Positions 32,844-41,956 of a stretch of 64,000 nt of DNA are shown here, piece by piece. Both the position numbers and the translations under genes were made by a program. Origin of the DNA: JAKANT01 sp035502095 (GTDB lineage Bacteria; Pseudomonadota; Gammaproteobacteria; Burkholderiales; Burkholderiaceae_F); assembly GCA_035502095.1 (NCBI GenBank), contig DATJUX010000019.1, positions 1-64,000 on the forward strand. Direction: 5' to 3'. Below the pieces are notes generated by a model. That model was given only the letters and a program-made list of their open reading frames with translations. It had not been told where the DNA came from and did no database searches. Position 1 is the stretch's first letter. The number at the start of each line of letters is the position of its first letter.

Positions 32844-32960
32844 AGGGTGGGGGTGGAACGTGCATCCCTCCTCGTGCATCCCTCTTGTTTGGCCGCAGAA
32901 TCTTGTGGCCCCACCCCCGGCCGCTCCGCCGCTGCAGCGGGGAGGGGAGGTATCGGCGGC
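32812..32960. repeat. Pair of GC-rich extragenic palindromes
   Basis: Two units lie here. CCCCTCCCCCGCTTGTGGGG with GGAGGGTTAGAGGGTGGGGG is at about 32816-32853, and CCCCACCCCCGGCCGC with GCTGCAGCGGGGAGGGGAGG is at about 32911-32950. Each has short inverted arms (CCTCCCCC/GGGGGAGG and CCGCTGCAGCGG). They resemble the interspersed palindromes common in Burkholderiales-like genomes. The first unit encodes the end of the acyltransferase reading frame. Confidence 0.5.
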
Positions 32961-32975
32961 GCTTACGCGCCGCAG

Positions 32976-33524
32976 CTAAAAATGCGGCTTCGGGGTTGCC
33001 TTGCCGTAGGCCTCTACCGCAGCCAGGATCTCGCGCTTGGCCTCGTCGGGCCCCGCCCATCCGAGGATCTTGACCCACTTGCCCGTCTCCAGATCCTTGT
33101 AGTGCTCGAAGAAGTGCTGGATCTGCGCCAGGCGCTCGGGCGCGATGTCCTCGGCCTTGCGCCAGTGCTTGTACCAGGGGAGGCACTTGTCGATCGGCAC
33201 CGCGAGCAGCTTCGAATCGCCGCCGGCCTCGTCCTCCATCTTCAGCACGCCGAGGGGACGGCAGCGCACGACGACGCCATGCTGAAGCGGAAACGGCGTG
33301 ATGACCAACACGTCGACCGGGTCGCCATCGTCGGAGATCGTGTGCGGGATGTAGCCGTAGTTGCACGGATAGTGCATGGCCGTGGCGATGAACCGGTCGA
33401 CGAACAGCGCGCCCGATTCCTTGTCGACCTCGTACTTGATCGGATCGGCGTTCATCGGAATCTCGATCACGACGTTGAAGTCGTCGGGCAGGTTGCGACC
33501 GGGTGGCACACGATCCAGGCTCAT
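32976..33524 (-). CDS. ppa: Inorganic pyrophosphatase (family I)
   Basis: The enzyme hydrolyses pyrophosphate to phosphate and so pulls biosynthetic reactions forward. The 182-residue length suits the hexameric prokaryotic type. Key segments are IPMNADPIKYEVDKESGALF, then FIATAMHYPCNYGYIPHT, the metal-binding DDGDPVDVLVI and the later KHWRKAEDIAPERLAQIQHF with DLETGKWVKILGW. All conserved Asp/Lys/Tyr positions appear present. It lies just downstream of hemY (24 bp) on the same strand. Confidence 0.96.
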   Translation of the reverse strand: MSLDRVPPGRNLPDDFNVVIEIPMNADPIKYEVDKESGALFVDRFIATAMHYPCNYGYIPHTISDDGDPVDVLVITPFPLQHGVVVRCRPLGVLKMEDEAGGDSKLLAVPIDKCLPWYKHWRKAEDIAPERLAQIQHFFEHYKDLETGKWVKILGWAGPDEAKREILAAVEAYGKATPKPHF

Positions 33525-33548
33525 GGCGGTTCCCTCGGGTGAACGTTT

Positions 33549-34805
33549 CTAGGCAATCGGGCCGCTCGCGGCGGCGTCGCGTCCTGCAATGCGGGCGGCG
33601 CCGCGCTGCGCGTCGGCGCTCGCGTCCTGCGCGAGCCGGGAAAAGCCCAGGGCCGCCTCGCGAAAGTGCACGGCGGCTTCGCTGCCCTGGTCGGTCTGCT
33701 CGGCGAGGCGCGCGAGCGCAAGCGACGTCGCCGGGTGCACGCGCAGGCGCAGGCTCTCCATGAGGTACATGCGCGCATTGCCCCATAGCTGCTCGCGCAG
33801 GCACAGCAGGCCCAGGCAGCGCAGCAGCGCGGGGTCCTGCGGATAGCGCTGCAACCATGCCGTGGCGCGCTCGAGGCGTTCGCGCACCGGCAGCGCCTGC
33901 GCGCGCGCGTATTCGTCCAGCAGCCGCTCGTCCCAGCGCGCCTCGAGCGCGACCTCGATCGCGTCGGCGGCGGTGCGTCCCCGGCCGGCAAGATTCAGGA
34001 GGCGCGCGCCTTCGAGGGTGATCTCGACCATGCGCCGATCCTCGAGCGGGATCGACTCGAACGTCTGCAGGAGCACGCTCGCGTCGTGGCGCGCGTCCTG
34101 CAGTTTCTCGCGGTATGCGAGCATCTTGAGGCGGCGCACCGCCGCGTCATGCAGCGCCCGGCGCTTGGCGAGCGGCCGGACCAGCTTGAGAACCTCGTCC
34201 CAGCGCCCGACCTGCAGGTTCGCCGCCAGGGCGACACGCGCGATCTGGATGTGGCGCCCGCCACCCGCCTGCAGCTCCACGATCGCGTCGAGGGCGCGCT
34301 GCGCCTCGCGGCTGTCGGTCCACAACTCCGCACTGGTGGCGAGCCGCGCCGTGTCCATGCTGCGATCGTCGGCCGCGCGCGCGAGCCATTCGTCGCGCCG
34401 CGCGTGTTCGTGCATGCGATGCGCCGCGCGCGCGCCCACCAGGGCGGAGAGTCCGGCGATCTCGCGCAGCCGCTGCGCGACCTGCGCCGCCCGTTCCGCG
34501 CGGGCAAAACGGCCCTCGAACAACGAGCGCAGCGCCTCGCGCAACGCACGCGAGCTGCCGATCTCGGTGCGGCGCTGCCGATACGCCGCGACCCGGGCCG
34601 GAAAGTCCACCGCCTTCTGCACGACGCGCGCGACCCAGAACACGAGCAGGAAAAGAACCACCGCGCTCATCAGAAAGAAATTCAGCGACACGTCGACGCG
34701 CAACGGCGGAACGAAGAACACGACGTTGCCGCCGCTCTCACTGGCGATCAGCGCCGCGGCCCCGGCAAGCACCGCCAGCACGACGCCCCAGAACAGCGCT
34801 TTCAT
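33549..34805 (-). CDS. hemY: HemY-like TPR protein
   Basis: This protein is not the protoporphyrinogen oxidase of Gram-positives but the proteobacterial HemY, an inner-membrane protein with a role in late heme synthesis that is not fully defined. The 418-residue sequence has two N-terminal transmembrane segments (ALFWGVVLAVLAGAAALIAS, then FFLMSAVVLFLLVFWVARVV). TPR-like helical repeats follow over residues about 80-400 (LSALVGARAAHRMHEHARRD, then LLRCLGLLCLREQLWGNARM). It follows hemX by 14 bp at the end of hemC-hemD-hemX-hemY. Confidence 0.88.
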   Translation of the reverse strand: MKALFWGVVLAVLAGAAALIASESGGNVVFFVPPLRVDVSLNFFLMSAVVLFLLVFWVARVVQKAVDFPARVAAYRQRRTEIGSSRALREALRSLFEGRFARAERAAQVAQRLREIAGLSALVGARAAHRMHEHARRDEWLARAADDRSMDTARLATSAELWTDSREAQRALDAIVELQAGGGRHIQIARVALAANLQVGRWDEVLKLVRPLAKRRALHDAAVRRLKMLAYREKLQDARHDASVLLQTFESIPLEDRRMVEITLEGARLLNLAGRGRTAADAIEVALEARWDERLLDEYARAQALPVRERLERATAWLQRYPQDPALLRCLGLLCLREQLWGNARMYLMESLRLRVHPATSLALARLAEQTDQGSEAAVHFREAALGFSRLAQDASADAQRGAARIAGRDAAASGPIA

Positions 34806-34819
34806 CGGGGTTCCATCCT

Positions 34820-35905
34820 TCAGCGCGCGGGCCCCGCAGGCGCGAGCGGACGGATCGCGCGGATCGCCGCGAGGCTTTCGTCGAGCGCCGGCACGTCGAC
34901 CGACAGCGTGCTCTGGGCGAGCTGCTTGAGTTGCAGCAGCAGCGCGCCGCCGCTCGGACCCTTGACGTCGAAATAGCGGGTCAGCAGCGATTGCGCTTCG
35001 GCCAGGTCGGCGCGGAAGACCCGCTCGTTGCGGGCGAGCAGCGCCTGGCGCGCGTCGAGCACGCGCAGGCGAAACTGGCTGCGCACGAGTTGTTGCTGGA
35101 TGCCCGACAACAGCAGGCTGTCCGGTGTCTCGACCTCGCGGATGCGCACCAGGTCGCCGAACTCGTCTCCCAGCCAGGCGCGCACCCGCTCCCAGATGGT
35201 TTCCGGTCTTGCCGGCGCGGGTGCAACCTGCGGTGCAGCGGTGCGCGCGGGCCGCGCGGCCGGATCGCTGAGCAGCGGCAGGCTGTCGACCGACGCGGCG
35301 ACCTGATCCAGCTTCAGGGCGATCCCGGTGACGTCGACCACCGGAACGTTGCGCAGACGTTCGATGTCGCGCCCGAGCGCACGCCGCAAGGCGACGTACT
35401 GGGGCCGGTCCATGCGCGCCAACCGCGCATCGGCCGCCTGCAGCGCGTTCAGTGCACCGGCGACATGCCCGGTGAAGCGCAGGTCCTGCGCGGCAAGCGT
35501 GACCAGGCGTTCGACATCGAGCAGCGTCGCTTCGTCGCGCCCGCGGGCAAGTTCGAGATACAGCTGGTCGAGCGCCGCGCGTTGCGATTTCACCTCGTCG
35601 AGTTCACGCGCGAGATCGTCGACGCGCGCCTCGGCATCGTGGGTGGTGCGTGCGGCGCGCTCCCTTTCGGTCGCCAGGTCGCTGCGGACGCCGGCGAGTT
35701 CGGCGCGCAGCGCCCCCAGGTTGCGCCCGAGATCGGAATAGGCGATCCAGCCACCGACCGCGAGTGCCACGAGCGCGACGGCACCCCAGAACGCGGGTGC
35801 AAGGAACCAGCGCCGCCGCGCGACGGGCGGCATCACGCCAGGGGGCGTCGTCACCGGCGGAAGATCCGTCGAGATCGGCGGGGGCGCGGGGGGCAGCTGA
35901 TCCAT
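34820..35905 (-). CDS. hemX: HemX-like membrane protein
   Basis: The ATG at 35905 gives 361 residues (MDQLPPAPPPISTDLPPVTT); upstream open sequence in this frame is antisense noise. A Pro-rich cytoplasmic N-terminus is followed by one transmembrane segment (FWGAVALVALAVGGWIAYS). A coiled coil (AELAGVRSDLATERERAART, then DLARELDEVKSQRAALDQLY) and a helical periplasmic domain follow. The protein is called uroporphyrinogen-III methyltransferase in some annotations, but it lacks any methyltransferase motif. It lies between hemD and hemY. Confidence 0.85.
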   Translation of the reverse strand: MDQLPPAPPPISTDLPPVTTPPGVMPPVARRRWFLAPAFWGAVALVALAVGGWIAYSDLGRNLGALRAELAGVRSDLATERERAARTTHDAEARVDDLARELDEVKSQRAALDQLYLELARGRDEATLLDVERLVTLAAQDLRFTGHVAGALNALQAADARLARMDRPQYVALRRALGRDIERLRNVPVVDVTGIALKLDQVAASVDSLPLLSDPAARPARTAAPQVAPAPARPETIWERVRAWLGDEFGDLVRIREVETPDSLLLSGIQQQLVRSQFRLRVLDARQALLARNERVFRADLAEAQSLLTRYFDVKGPSGGALLLQLKQLAQSTLSVDVPALDESLAAIRAIRPLAPAGPAR

Positions 35906-35957
35906 CGGCGCAGGGTTGCGCTCGATTCTTCGGGCGCGAACGACTCGGCCGAGAATT

Positions 35958-36740
35958 CTACTGAGCCCCTGTCGCTTTTCGAATCGCCTCGACCTCGAGT
36001 GGTGCAACTTCCACTCGCGCAAAGCCGGCGGCGCGCAGGCGCTGCGCGATGCGCTCGTGCGACGCCAGCGCAAGTGCCGTCCGGGTCCATGCCGCGCCGG
36101 CGAGCGCATCGAGTCGGCCGACGACGGCATCCACCGCTTCGCTGCTCGCGACGACGAGCACCACGGTGCGCCCCGTTGCCTGCCAGCCGCGGACGGTAGC
36201 CGCCGCCGCCGCAGCGATGGGCACGGTCCGCCTCGTATACACAGCGACTGCGTCGACCGTGGCGCCGGCCGCCCGCATCTGATCGGCGAGCCACTCGCGT
36301 CCGTGTTCGGCACGCAGGATCAGGACGCGGTCGAAGCGATCGATCGCGGGCTGCAGCGCTTGCCACAACTGCTCGGAACCGCTGCCTTCCCCATCGCTGC
36401 CAGCGGCTTCTGGTGCGAACAGCTTCACGTTCGCCGCACCGCGAATGCCTGCGAGGACCGCCCGGCGCGTACCCGCGCCGACCACACCGATCGCGGTTGC
36501 GCGGGGCCAGGGCTGCGCGAGACGCGGCGCCAGCGCTTCGACCGCGGCCGGACTCACGAAAACAGCAAGCTTGTAACCCGCAAGCCGCGCCAGCACCTCG
36601 GCCAGGAGCCGGGCATCCGGTGCCGGACCGATTTCGAACGCAGGAACCCAGAGGCTCTCCTCGCCTGCCATTTCGAGTGCGCGCGCCAGCGCCCGGCCCG
36701 GTTCGCCGGCTCGCGTGACGATGATCGGCCGGCGGTTCAC
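35958..36740 (-). CDS. hemD: Uroporphyrinogen-III synthase
   Basis: HemD closes hydroxymethylbilane with inversion of ring D to give uroporphyrinogen III. The GTG at 36740 overlaps the hemC stop (GTGA). The 260-residue protein opens RRPIIVTRAGEPGRALARAL, typical of the family. The two-lobed alpha/beta structure has AVFVSPAAVEALAPRLAQPW and the second-lobe VLVVASSEAVDAVVGRLDAL. VLILRAEHGREWLADQMRAAGATVDAVAVY gives the conserved linker and tyrosine. This is a poorly conserved family; assignment is secured by hemC. Confidence 0.92.
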   Translation of the reverse strand: MNRRPIIVTRAGEPGRALARALEMAGEESLWVPAFEIGPAPDARLLAEVLARLAGYKLAVFVSPAAVEALAPRLAQPWPRATAIGVVGAGTRRAVLAGIRGAANVKLFAPEAAGSDGEGSGSEQLWQALQPAIDRFDRVLILRAEHGREWLADQMRAAGATVDAVAVYTRRTVPIAAAAAATVRGWQATGRTVVLVVASSEAVDAVVGRLDALAGAAWTRTALALASHERIAQRLRAAGFARVEVAPLEVEAIRKATGAQ

Positions 36741-37654
36741 CGCGCGAGCAGCGCGAGGGCATCCTGCCCATGCAACTGCGCGACCACCGACGCGGCAATG
36801 CTGGGGCCGTGGGTGAGCGGACCGGATGCCTCGGCTTCGACATGCTGTCCAGTCAGGTGGTTGCCCACCAGCGCCCGCAGCCGCATCGTGCCGGCCTCCA
36901 ACTCGGCATAGGCCGCGAGCGGCACCTCACAGCTGCCGCCCAGACCGCGCGAGACCGCCCGTTCCGCCGCGGTGAGCGCGCGTGTCGGCGCATGTTCGAG
37001 CCCGGCCAGCACCCGCGCGGTCTCGCTGTCTCGCGCCAGCACCTCGATGCCGAGCGCTCCCTGCCCCGGTGCGGGGAGAAAGCGGGCGGTCGGCAGGACC
37101 GAACGGATGCGGTCGGCGAGACCGAGGCGCTTCAGTCCTGCAGCGGCCACGATCAACGCGTCGAACTCGCCCGCGTCGAGCTTGCGCAGGCGCGTGCCCA
37201 CGTTGCCGCGCACCGGGAGGATCGTGAGCTGGGGGTAGAAGGCGCGCAGCAGCAGTTCGCGGCGCCGGCTCGACGTCCCCACGCGCGCGCCGCGCGGCAA
37301 TTCCTCGAGGCTGCCGACATTCGACCCCGAAACGGGAACGAACGCATCGCGCGGGTCCTCGCGCTCGAGCACCGCGGCGAGCTGGAACTCGGGGTCCAGC
37401 GCCATCGGCACGTCCTTGAGCGAATGCACCGCCAGATGGGCACGGCCTTCGAGGAGCGCCGTTTCGAGTTCCTTGATGAAGAGCCCCTTGCCACCGACGT
37501 TGGCCAGGGGACGATCGAGAATCCGGTCGCCGCGCGTCGTCATGCCGAGCAGTTCGATCGTCGCACCAGGAAGGTGCCGTGCCAGCAACCCGCGCACGTG
37601 CTCCGCCTGCCACAAGGCGAGCGGGCTTTCACGGGTGGCGATGACGAGCTTCAT
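36737..37654 (-). CDS. hemC: Hydroxymethylbilane synthase (porphobilinogen deaminase)
   Basis: HemC polymerises four porphobilinogens. The ATG at 37654 (MKLVIATRESPLALWQAEHV) gives 305 residues, the normal length. Cofactor-attachment Cys is in SRGLGGSCEVPLAAYAELE, and the substrate-binding loop shows FIKELETALLEGRAHLAVHS with LKDVPMALD. GTSSRRRELLLRAFYPQL is also canonical. It is divergent from ppc with 72 bp between the starts. It heads the hemC-hemD-hemX-hemY run. Confidence 0.97.
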   Translation of the reverse strand: MKLVIATRESPLALWQAEHVRGLLARHLPGATIELLGMTTRGDRILDRPLANVGGKGLFIKELETALLEGRAHLAVHSLKDVPMALDPEFQLAAVLEREDPRDAFVPVSGSNVGSLEELPRGARVGTSSRRRELLLRAFYPQLTILPVRGNVGTRLRKLDAGEFDALIVAAAGLKRLGLADRIRSVLPTARFLPAPGQGALGIEVLARDSETARVLAGLEHAPTRALTAAERAVSRGLGGSCEVPLAAYAELEAGTMRLRALVGNHLTGQHVEAEASGPLTHGPSIAASVVAQLHGQDALALLAR

Positions 37655-37726
37655 TTCGACGGGTTGCGGCGCGATCGTTTCGAACTCTAGCAGCGCTCTG
37701 TTATCTTGCCGCGCAGGAGAGGATGC

Positions 37727-40510
37727 ATGGCGCAGACAGGAAACCGCCGAACCCGCGCGCACGACCCGGAAACGCGCCTGCGCGAAGACATCCGGCTGCT
37801 GGGACGTGTCCTCGGCGATGTGCTCAAGCGGCACGAAGGGACCGAGCTCTTCGACATCATCGAGGAAATCCGCCAGACGTCGACGCGCTTCCGGCGCGAA
37901 GGCAAGAGCGCCGATGCGCGCTCGCTCGACCAGCAGCTCAAGCGACTGCCGCGCGAGGCGACCATCAGCGTGGTGCGCGCGTTTTCCTACTTCTCGCACC
38001 TCGCCAATCTGGCCGAGGACCAGCAGCAGATCCGTGCCCAGCGCGAGGCGAAGCGGCGCGGGCGTGCCGCCTCCGGCAGCCTGGCCGAGACGTTCGCGCG
38101 GCTGGCCCAGCGCAGGATCGATCTTGGCCGGGTCCGGCAGCTGCTCGCGCATGCATGCGTGATGCCGGTGCTGACCGCGCACCCGACCGAAGTCCAGCGC
38201 AAGAGCATCCTCGACACCGAGCGCGCGATCGCCGATCTGCTCGACGCCCTCGACGAGCCGGGGTCGTCGCGTCGCTACGAGGACCCCGAAGCGCTGCTGC
38301 TCGCACTCGTTTCGACGCTCTGGCAGACGCGGATGTTGCGGCCGCAGAAACTCACGGTTGCCGACGAGATTGCCAACGCGCTGTCCTACTGGCGCACCAC
38401 GTTCATCCCGCAACTGCCGCGGCTCTACCTCGACCTCGCGCGTCGCCTTAACCGGACCGAAATCGCGCCGTTCCTGCGCCTTGGATCGTGGATCGGCGGC
38501 GACCGCGACGGCCACCCGCACGTCGATGCCGGCACGATGCGCGCCGCGCTCGCGGCGCAGGCGACGACGGTGTTCGAGTTCTATCTTAGCGAGGTGCACG
38601 CGCTGGGCGGCGAGTTGTCCATCTCCGCATTGCTGGTGCCGCCGTCGCCGCAACTCGCCGCGCTCGCCCAGGCCAGCCCCGATGCCTCGCCCCAGCGCAC
38701 GGACGAACCCTATCGGCGCGCGCTTACCGGGGTGTACGCACGCCTGCAGGCGACCGCCGGCGGGCTGGGACTGGACGTGCGCGTGCGCGCGGCACTCGGC
38801 AGCGCCGAGCCGTACGCGTACGCCCGGGATTTCGCGCACGACCTCCAGTTGGTGGCCGACTCGCTTGCCGGCCAGGGCAATGCACATCTCGCCGTGCTGC
38901 GTCTCCATCCGCTGCAACGCGCCGTCTCCGCGTTCGGCTTCTGCGGTGCCACGCTGGACCTGCGCCAGAGTTCCGACGTGTTCGAAGCGGTCGTCGCGGA
39001 GATCCTCGCCGCGGCCGAGGTGTGCCCGGACTATCGCCGGCTGGCCGAGGGCGCGCGCGTCCAGTTGCTGGCGCGCGAAATCGCGCACGCCCGGCCCCTG
39101 CTTTCGCCGCATCTTGCGTATTCAGGGCAGACGCGGCGCGAACTCGCGGTATTCGATGCGGCGCGCGAATTGCGCCGCAAATTCGGCGACGAGGCGATCG
39201 ACAAGCACATCGTGTCGCACACGGAGTCGCTTTCCGATCTGCTCGAGGTGGCGCTGCTGCAGAAGGAAACGGGACTGCTCACCGGCAACGAGTTGCGCGG
39301 CTGTGCGCTGATGGTCGTGCCGCTGTTCGAGACCATCGACGACCTGCAGCGCGCACCCGCGATCATGCGCGAGCTGTTCGTGCATCCAGGCCTGCGGTCG
39401 CTGCTGCTCCCTGCGCTCGGCGGTCGGCCGCTGCAGGAGATCATGCTGGGCTACTCCGACAGCAACAAGGACGGCGGCTTCCTGGCGTCGCAATGGAATC
39501 TCTATCGCGCCACCCAGGCGCTGGTGCAGCTCGCGGATGAGAACGGCATCGTGCTGCGGCTGTTTCACGGCCGCGGCGGCTCGGTCGGGCGCGGCGGCGG
39601 GCCGAGCTTCGACGCGATCCTCGCGCAGCCGCCGGGCAGCGTCCGCGGACAGATCCGCTTGACCGAGCAAGGCGAGATCATCCAGGCCAAATACGCCGAT
39701 TCGCGCATCGGGCGCCATCACCTGGAGTTGCTGGTGTCGGCCACGTTGCAAGCGAGCCTGCTCGCGGAGAACGCGCCCGCGGCGCCCGCCTACGAGGCCG
39801 CGCTCGACGAGATCGCGCGCCACGCGCACCGCGCCTACCGCGCGCTGGTGTACGAAAACCCCGGCTTCGCCGAGTTCTTCTTCAGCGCGACCCCGATCGC
39901 CGAGATCATGGAACTGAACATCGGCAGCCGGCCGGCCGCGCGCAAGGCGACCGGAAGGATCGAGGACCTGCGCGCCATTCCCTGGGTGTTCTCGTGGGGC
40001 CAGTGCCGTCTGTTGCTGCCCGGGTGGTATGGCTTCGGCAGCGGCGTCGAGGCTTTCCTTGCCGCCGCCGACGGTACGTCGGAGCGCCGCAGGCGCCTGG
40101 ACCTGCTTGGCGAAATGCTGGCACGCTGGCCGCTCTTCCGTGCCCTGACCTCGAACATGGAGATGGTGCTCGCCAAGAGCGATCTCGCGATCGGCGGGCG
40201 TTACGCGTCGCTGGCGCGCGACCGCGCGCGCGGCCGGGCCATCTTCGCCGCGATCGGCGACGAGTGGACGCTGACGATGCGCCACTGGCTGGCGATCAGC
40301 GGCCAGAAGCAGTTGCTGGAATCCAACCCCACGCTCGCGCGCAACATCCGCAGTCGGCTGCCCTATCTCGACCCGCTCAACCACCTGCAGGTCGAGCTCA
40401 TCAAGCGCCACCGCAGCGGCACCAAGGCGGACCGCAGCGACGAGCGCATCCGGCGCGGCATCCACCTCACGATCAACGGCATCTCGGCCGGACTGCGCAA
40501 CACGGGATAG
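37727..40510 (+). CDS. ppc: Phosphoenolpyruvate carboxylase
   Basis: This anaplerotic enzyme makes oxaloacetate from PEP and bicarbonate. AGGAGAGG precedes the ATG at 37727. The 927 residues are close to the normal size. Conserved motifs are the catalytic His in VLTAHPTEVQRKSILD, SWIGGDRDGHPHVD, GYSDSNKDGGFLASQWNLYR and LFHGRGGSVGRGGGPSFDAI. The C-terminus ends RGIHLTINGISAGLRNTG, the typical end. It stands alone, divergent from hemC. Confidence 0.98.
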   Translation: MAQTGNRRTRAHDPETRLREDIRLLGRVLGDVLKRHEGTELFDIIEEIRQTSTRFRREGKSADARSLDQQLKRLPREATISVVRAFSYFSHLANLAEDQQQIRAQREAKRRGRAASGSLAETFARLAQRRIDLGRVRQLLAHACVMPVLTAHPTEVQRKSILDTERAIADLLDALDEPGSSRRYEDPEALLLALVSTLWQTRMLRPQKLTVADEIANALSYWRTTFIPQLPRLYLDLARRLNRTEIAPFLRLGSWIGGDRDGHPHVDAGTMRAALAAQATTVFEFYLSEVHALGGELSISALLVPPSPQLAALAQASPDASPQRTDEPYRRALTGVYARLQATAGGLGLDVRVRAALGSAEPYAYARDFAHDLQLVADSLAGQGNAHLAVLRLHPLQRAVSAFGFCGATLDLRQSSDVFEAVVAEILAAAEVCPDYRRLAEGARVQLLAREIAHARPLLSPHLAYSGQTRRELAVFDAARELRRKFGDEAIDKHIVSHTESLSDLLEVALLQKETGLLTGNELRGCALMVVPLFETIDDLQRAPAIMRELFVHPGLRSLLLPALGGRPLQEIMLGYSDSNKDGGFLASQWNLYRATQALVQLADENGIVLRLFHGRGGSVGRGGGPSFDAILAQPPGSVRGQIRLTEQGEIIQAKYADSRIGRHHLELLVSATLQASLLAENAPAAPAYEAALDEIARHAHRAYRALVYENPGFAEFFFSATPIAEIMELNIGSRPAARKATGRIEDLRAIPWVFSWGQCRLLLPGWYGFGSGVEAFLAAADGTSERRRRLDLLGEMLARWPLFRALTSNMEMVLAKSDLAIGGRYASLARDRARGRAIFAAIGDEWTLTMRHWLAISGQKQLLESNPTLARNIRSRLPYLDPLNHLQVELIKRHRSGTKADRSDERIRRGIHLTINGISAGLRNTG

Positions 40511-40692
40511 GGCCGCGGATGACGGCGGACAGGAGAATCATTTGAATCCGCGCAATCCACGTCCGGTTTCCTTCTCGCCGCTTCGCTCCGCTCAGGACGA
40601 CCACGCGCTCCGCCGCAGCCTGAATGGAATTCGCCTTGCGGCCAAGCTATCCTGCGCCGCCTCGCCAGATCGATCATGACAAGGAGACGCGC

Positions 40693-41925
40693 ATGCAAAC
40701 CGCCATCTCGCGCCGGCGTTTCAACCTCGCACTGGCCGGCGCGGCCGCAACGACGGCCGCGCCCGCTTACTTGCGCGCGCAGTCGAAGGCGCTGAAGGTC
40801 GGCGTCCTGCTGCCGCGCTCCGGCGTGCAGGGCTTCATCGGTCAGTCGTGCCAGAAGGGCGCCGACCTGGCGCCGGGTGTGCTCAAGGCGATGCTGGGCG
40901 TCGACCTCGAATTGATGAACGCGGACACCGAGACCAACGTCGACACCGCGCGCACGCGGGCCGAGCGTCTGATCCAGGAAGGCGCGCAGGTTCTGGTCGG
41001 GCCGTTCGACTCGGGCGCCGCCTCTGCGATCGCGCAGGTGGCCGAGCAGCACGGCGTGCCGTTAATGATCAACATCGCCGCCGCGCCCCAGATCACCGAA
41101 CAGGGCTACAAGTTCGTGTTCCGCAACTTCCCGACCGCGCCGGAACTGGTGCGCAACGGCCTCGCCCTGATCGGCGATCTGTTCCGCGTCACCGGCACCG
41201 TGCCGCGCACCGCCGTTTACATGCACGTGAACGACACCTTTGGCCAGGCGAACACGAAGGCCATCGCCGCGATCCTGCCCAAGCTCGACTTCCTGCCGTT
41301 CAAGATCGTCGAGACGATCTCCTACGACCCGGCGGCAAAGGACCTGACGGTCGAGGTCGGCAAGGCGAAGGCGACCGGTGCGGACTTCCTGCTGCTGGTC
41401 AGCCGCCTCGCGGACGCGATCATCCTGCGCCGGGAGATGGTGAAGCAGCGTTGGGAGCCGATGGGCATCATCAGCCCGGGCTCGCCGGGCATGTACGAGA
41501 ACCAGTTCTACCAGGCGCTCGGCAAGTATTCGGAGTACTGCATCTCCAACGTGCCCTGGTACGACCCCGGCGCGGCGCTGACGAAGACGATCGAGGCGGC
41601 GTTCAAGAAGCAGAACCCGAAGGAGGAGCTGATGTTCCATGCGTTGAACGTCGGCTACACGTTCGAGGCGCTGCTGGTCGTCGCCGACGCCTACAAGCGG
41701 GCCGGCACGGGCGAGGCGAATGCGCTGACCGACGCGATCCGCACCACCGACATCCGCGACCGGATGATGCTCGGCGGGCCGATCAAGTTCGATCCGAAGG
41801 GCCAGGTGCAGGGCAACGCGTCGGCCTGCGTCCAGAACCTCAACCTCAGGCCCACCGTGGTGCTGCCCGCAGCGTCGGCGCAGGCCAAACCCGTCTTCCC
41901 GACGCCGGGCGCTCGCAAGGGATAG
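40693..41925 (+). CDS. Branched-chain amino acid-type ABC transporter, periplasmic binding protein
   Basis: AAGGAGA lies 5 nt before the ATG. The 410-residue protein has a twin-arginine signal (SRRRFNLALAGAAATTAAPA, then YLRAQS). The mature part is a type I periplasmic binding fold of the LivJ/K family: LKVGVLLPRSGVQGFIGQSC, then VLVGPFDSGAASAIAQVAEQ, NIAAAPQITEQGYKFVFRNF and YMHVNDTFGQANTKAIAAIL. It is the first of five genes (binding protein, two permeases, two ATPases). The ligand may be a branched-chain amino acid, an aromatic acid or another small organic acid; sequence alone does not decide. Confidence 0.88.
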   Translation: MQTAISRRRFNLALAGAAATTAAPAYLRAQSKALKVGVLLPRSGVQGFIGQSCQKGADLAPGVLKAMLGVDLELMNADTETNVDTARTRAERLIQEGAQVLVGPFDSGAASAIAQVAEQHGVPLMINIAAAPQITEQGYKFVFRNFPTAPELVRNGLALIGDLFRVTGTVPRTAVYMHVNDTFGQANTKAIAAILPKLDFLPFKIVETISYDPAAKDLTVEVGKAKATGADFLLLVSRLADAIILRREMVKQRWEPMGIISPGSPGMYENQFYQALGKYSEYCISNVPWYDPGAALTKTIEAAFKKQNPKEELMFHALNVGYTFEALLVVADAYKRAGTGEANALTDAIRTTDIRDRMMLGGPIKFDPKGQVQGNASACVQNLNLRPTVVLPAASAQAKPVFPTPGARKG

Positions 41926-41956
41926 GTCCGCTCGCGCCGCGCGTGCCGGGCGCCGC

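Noticed and set aside
35906..36313. Longer N-terminus for HemX reaching back to 36313
   Set aside because: That part is antisense or out of frame to hemD and has no sensible composition. The ATG at 35905 gives a normal cytoplasmic Pro-rich start before the membrane segment.
37655..39112. Upstream extension of the hemC frame on the minus strand
   Set aside because: It lies opposite the N-terminal half of ppc, whose motifs are complete. hemC starts naturally at 37654.
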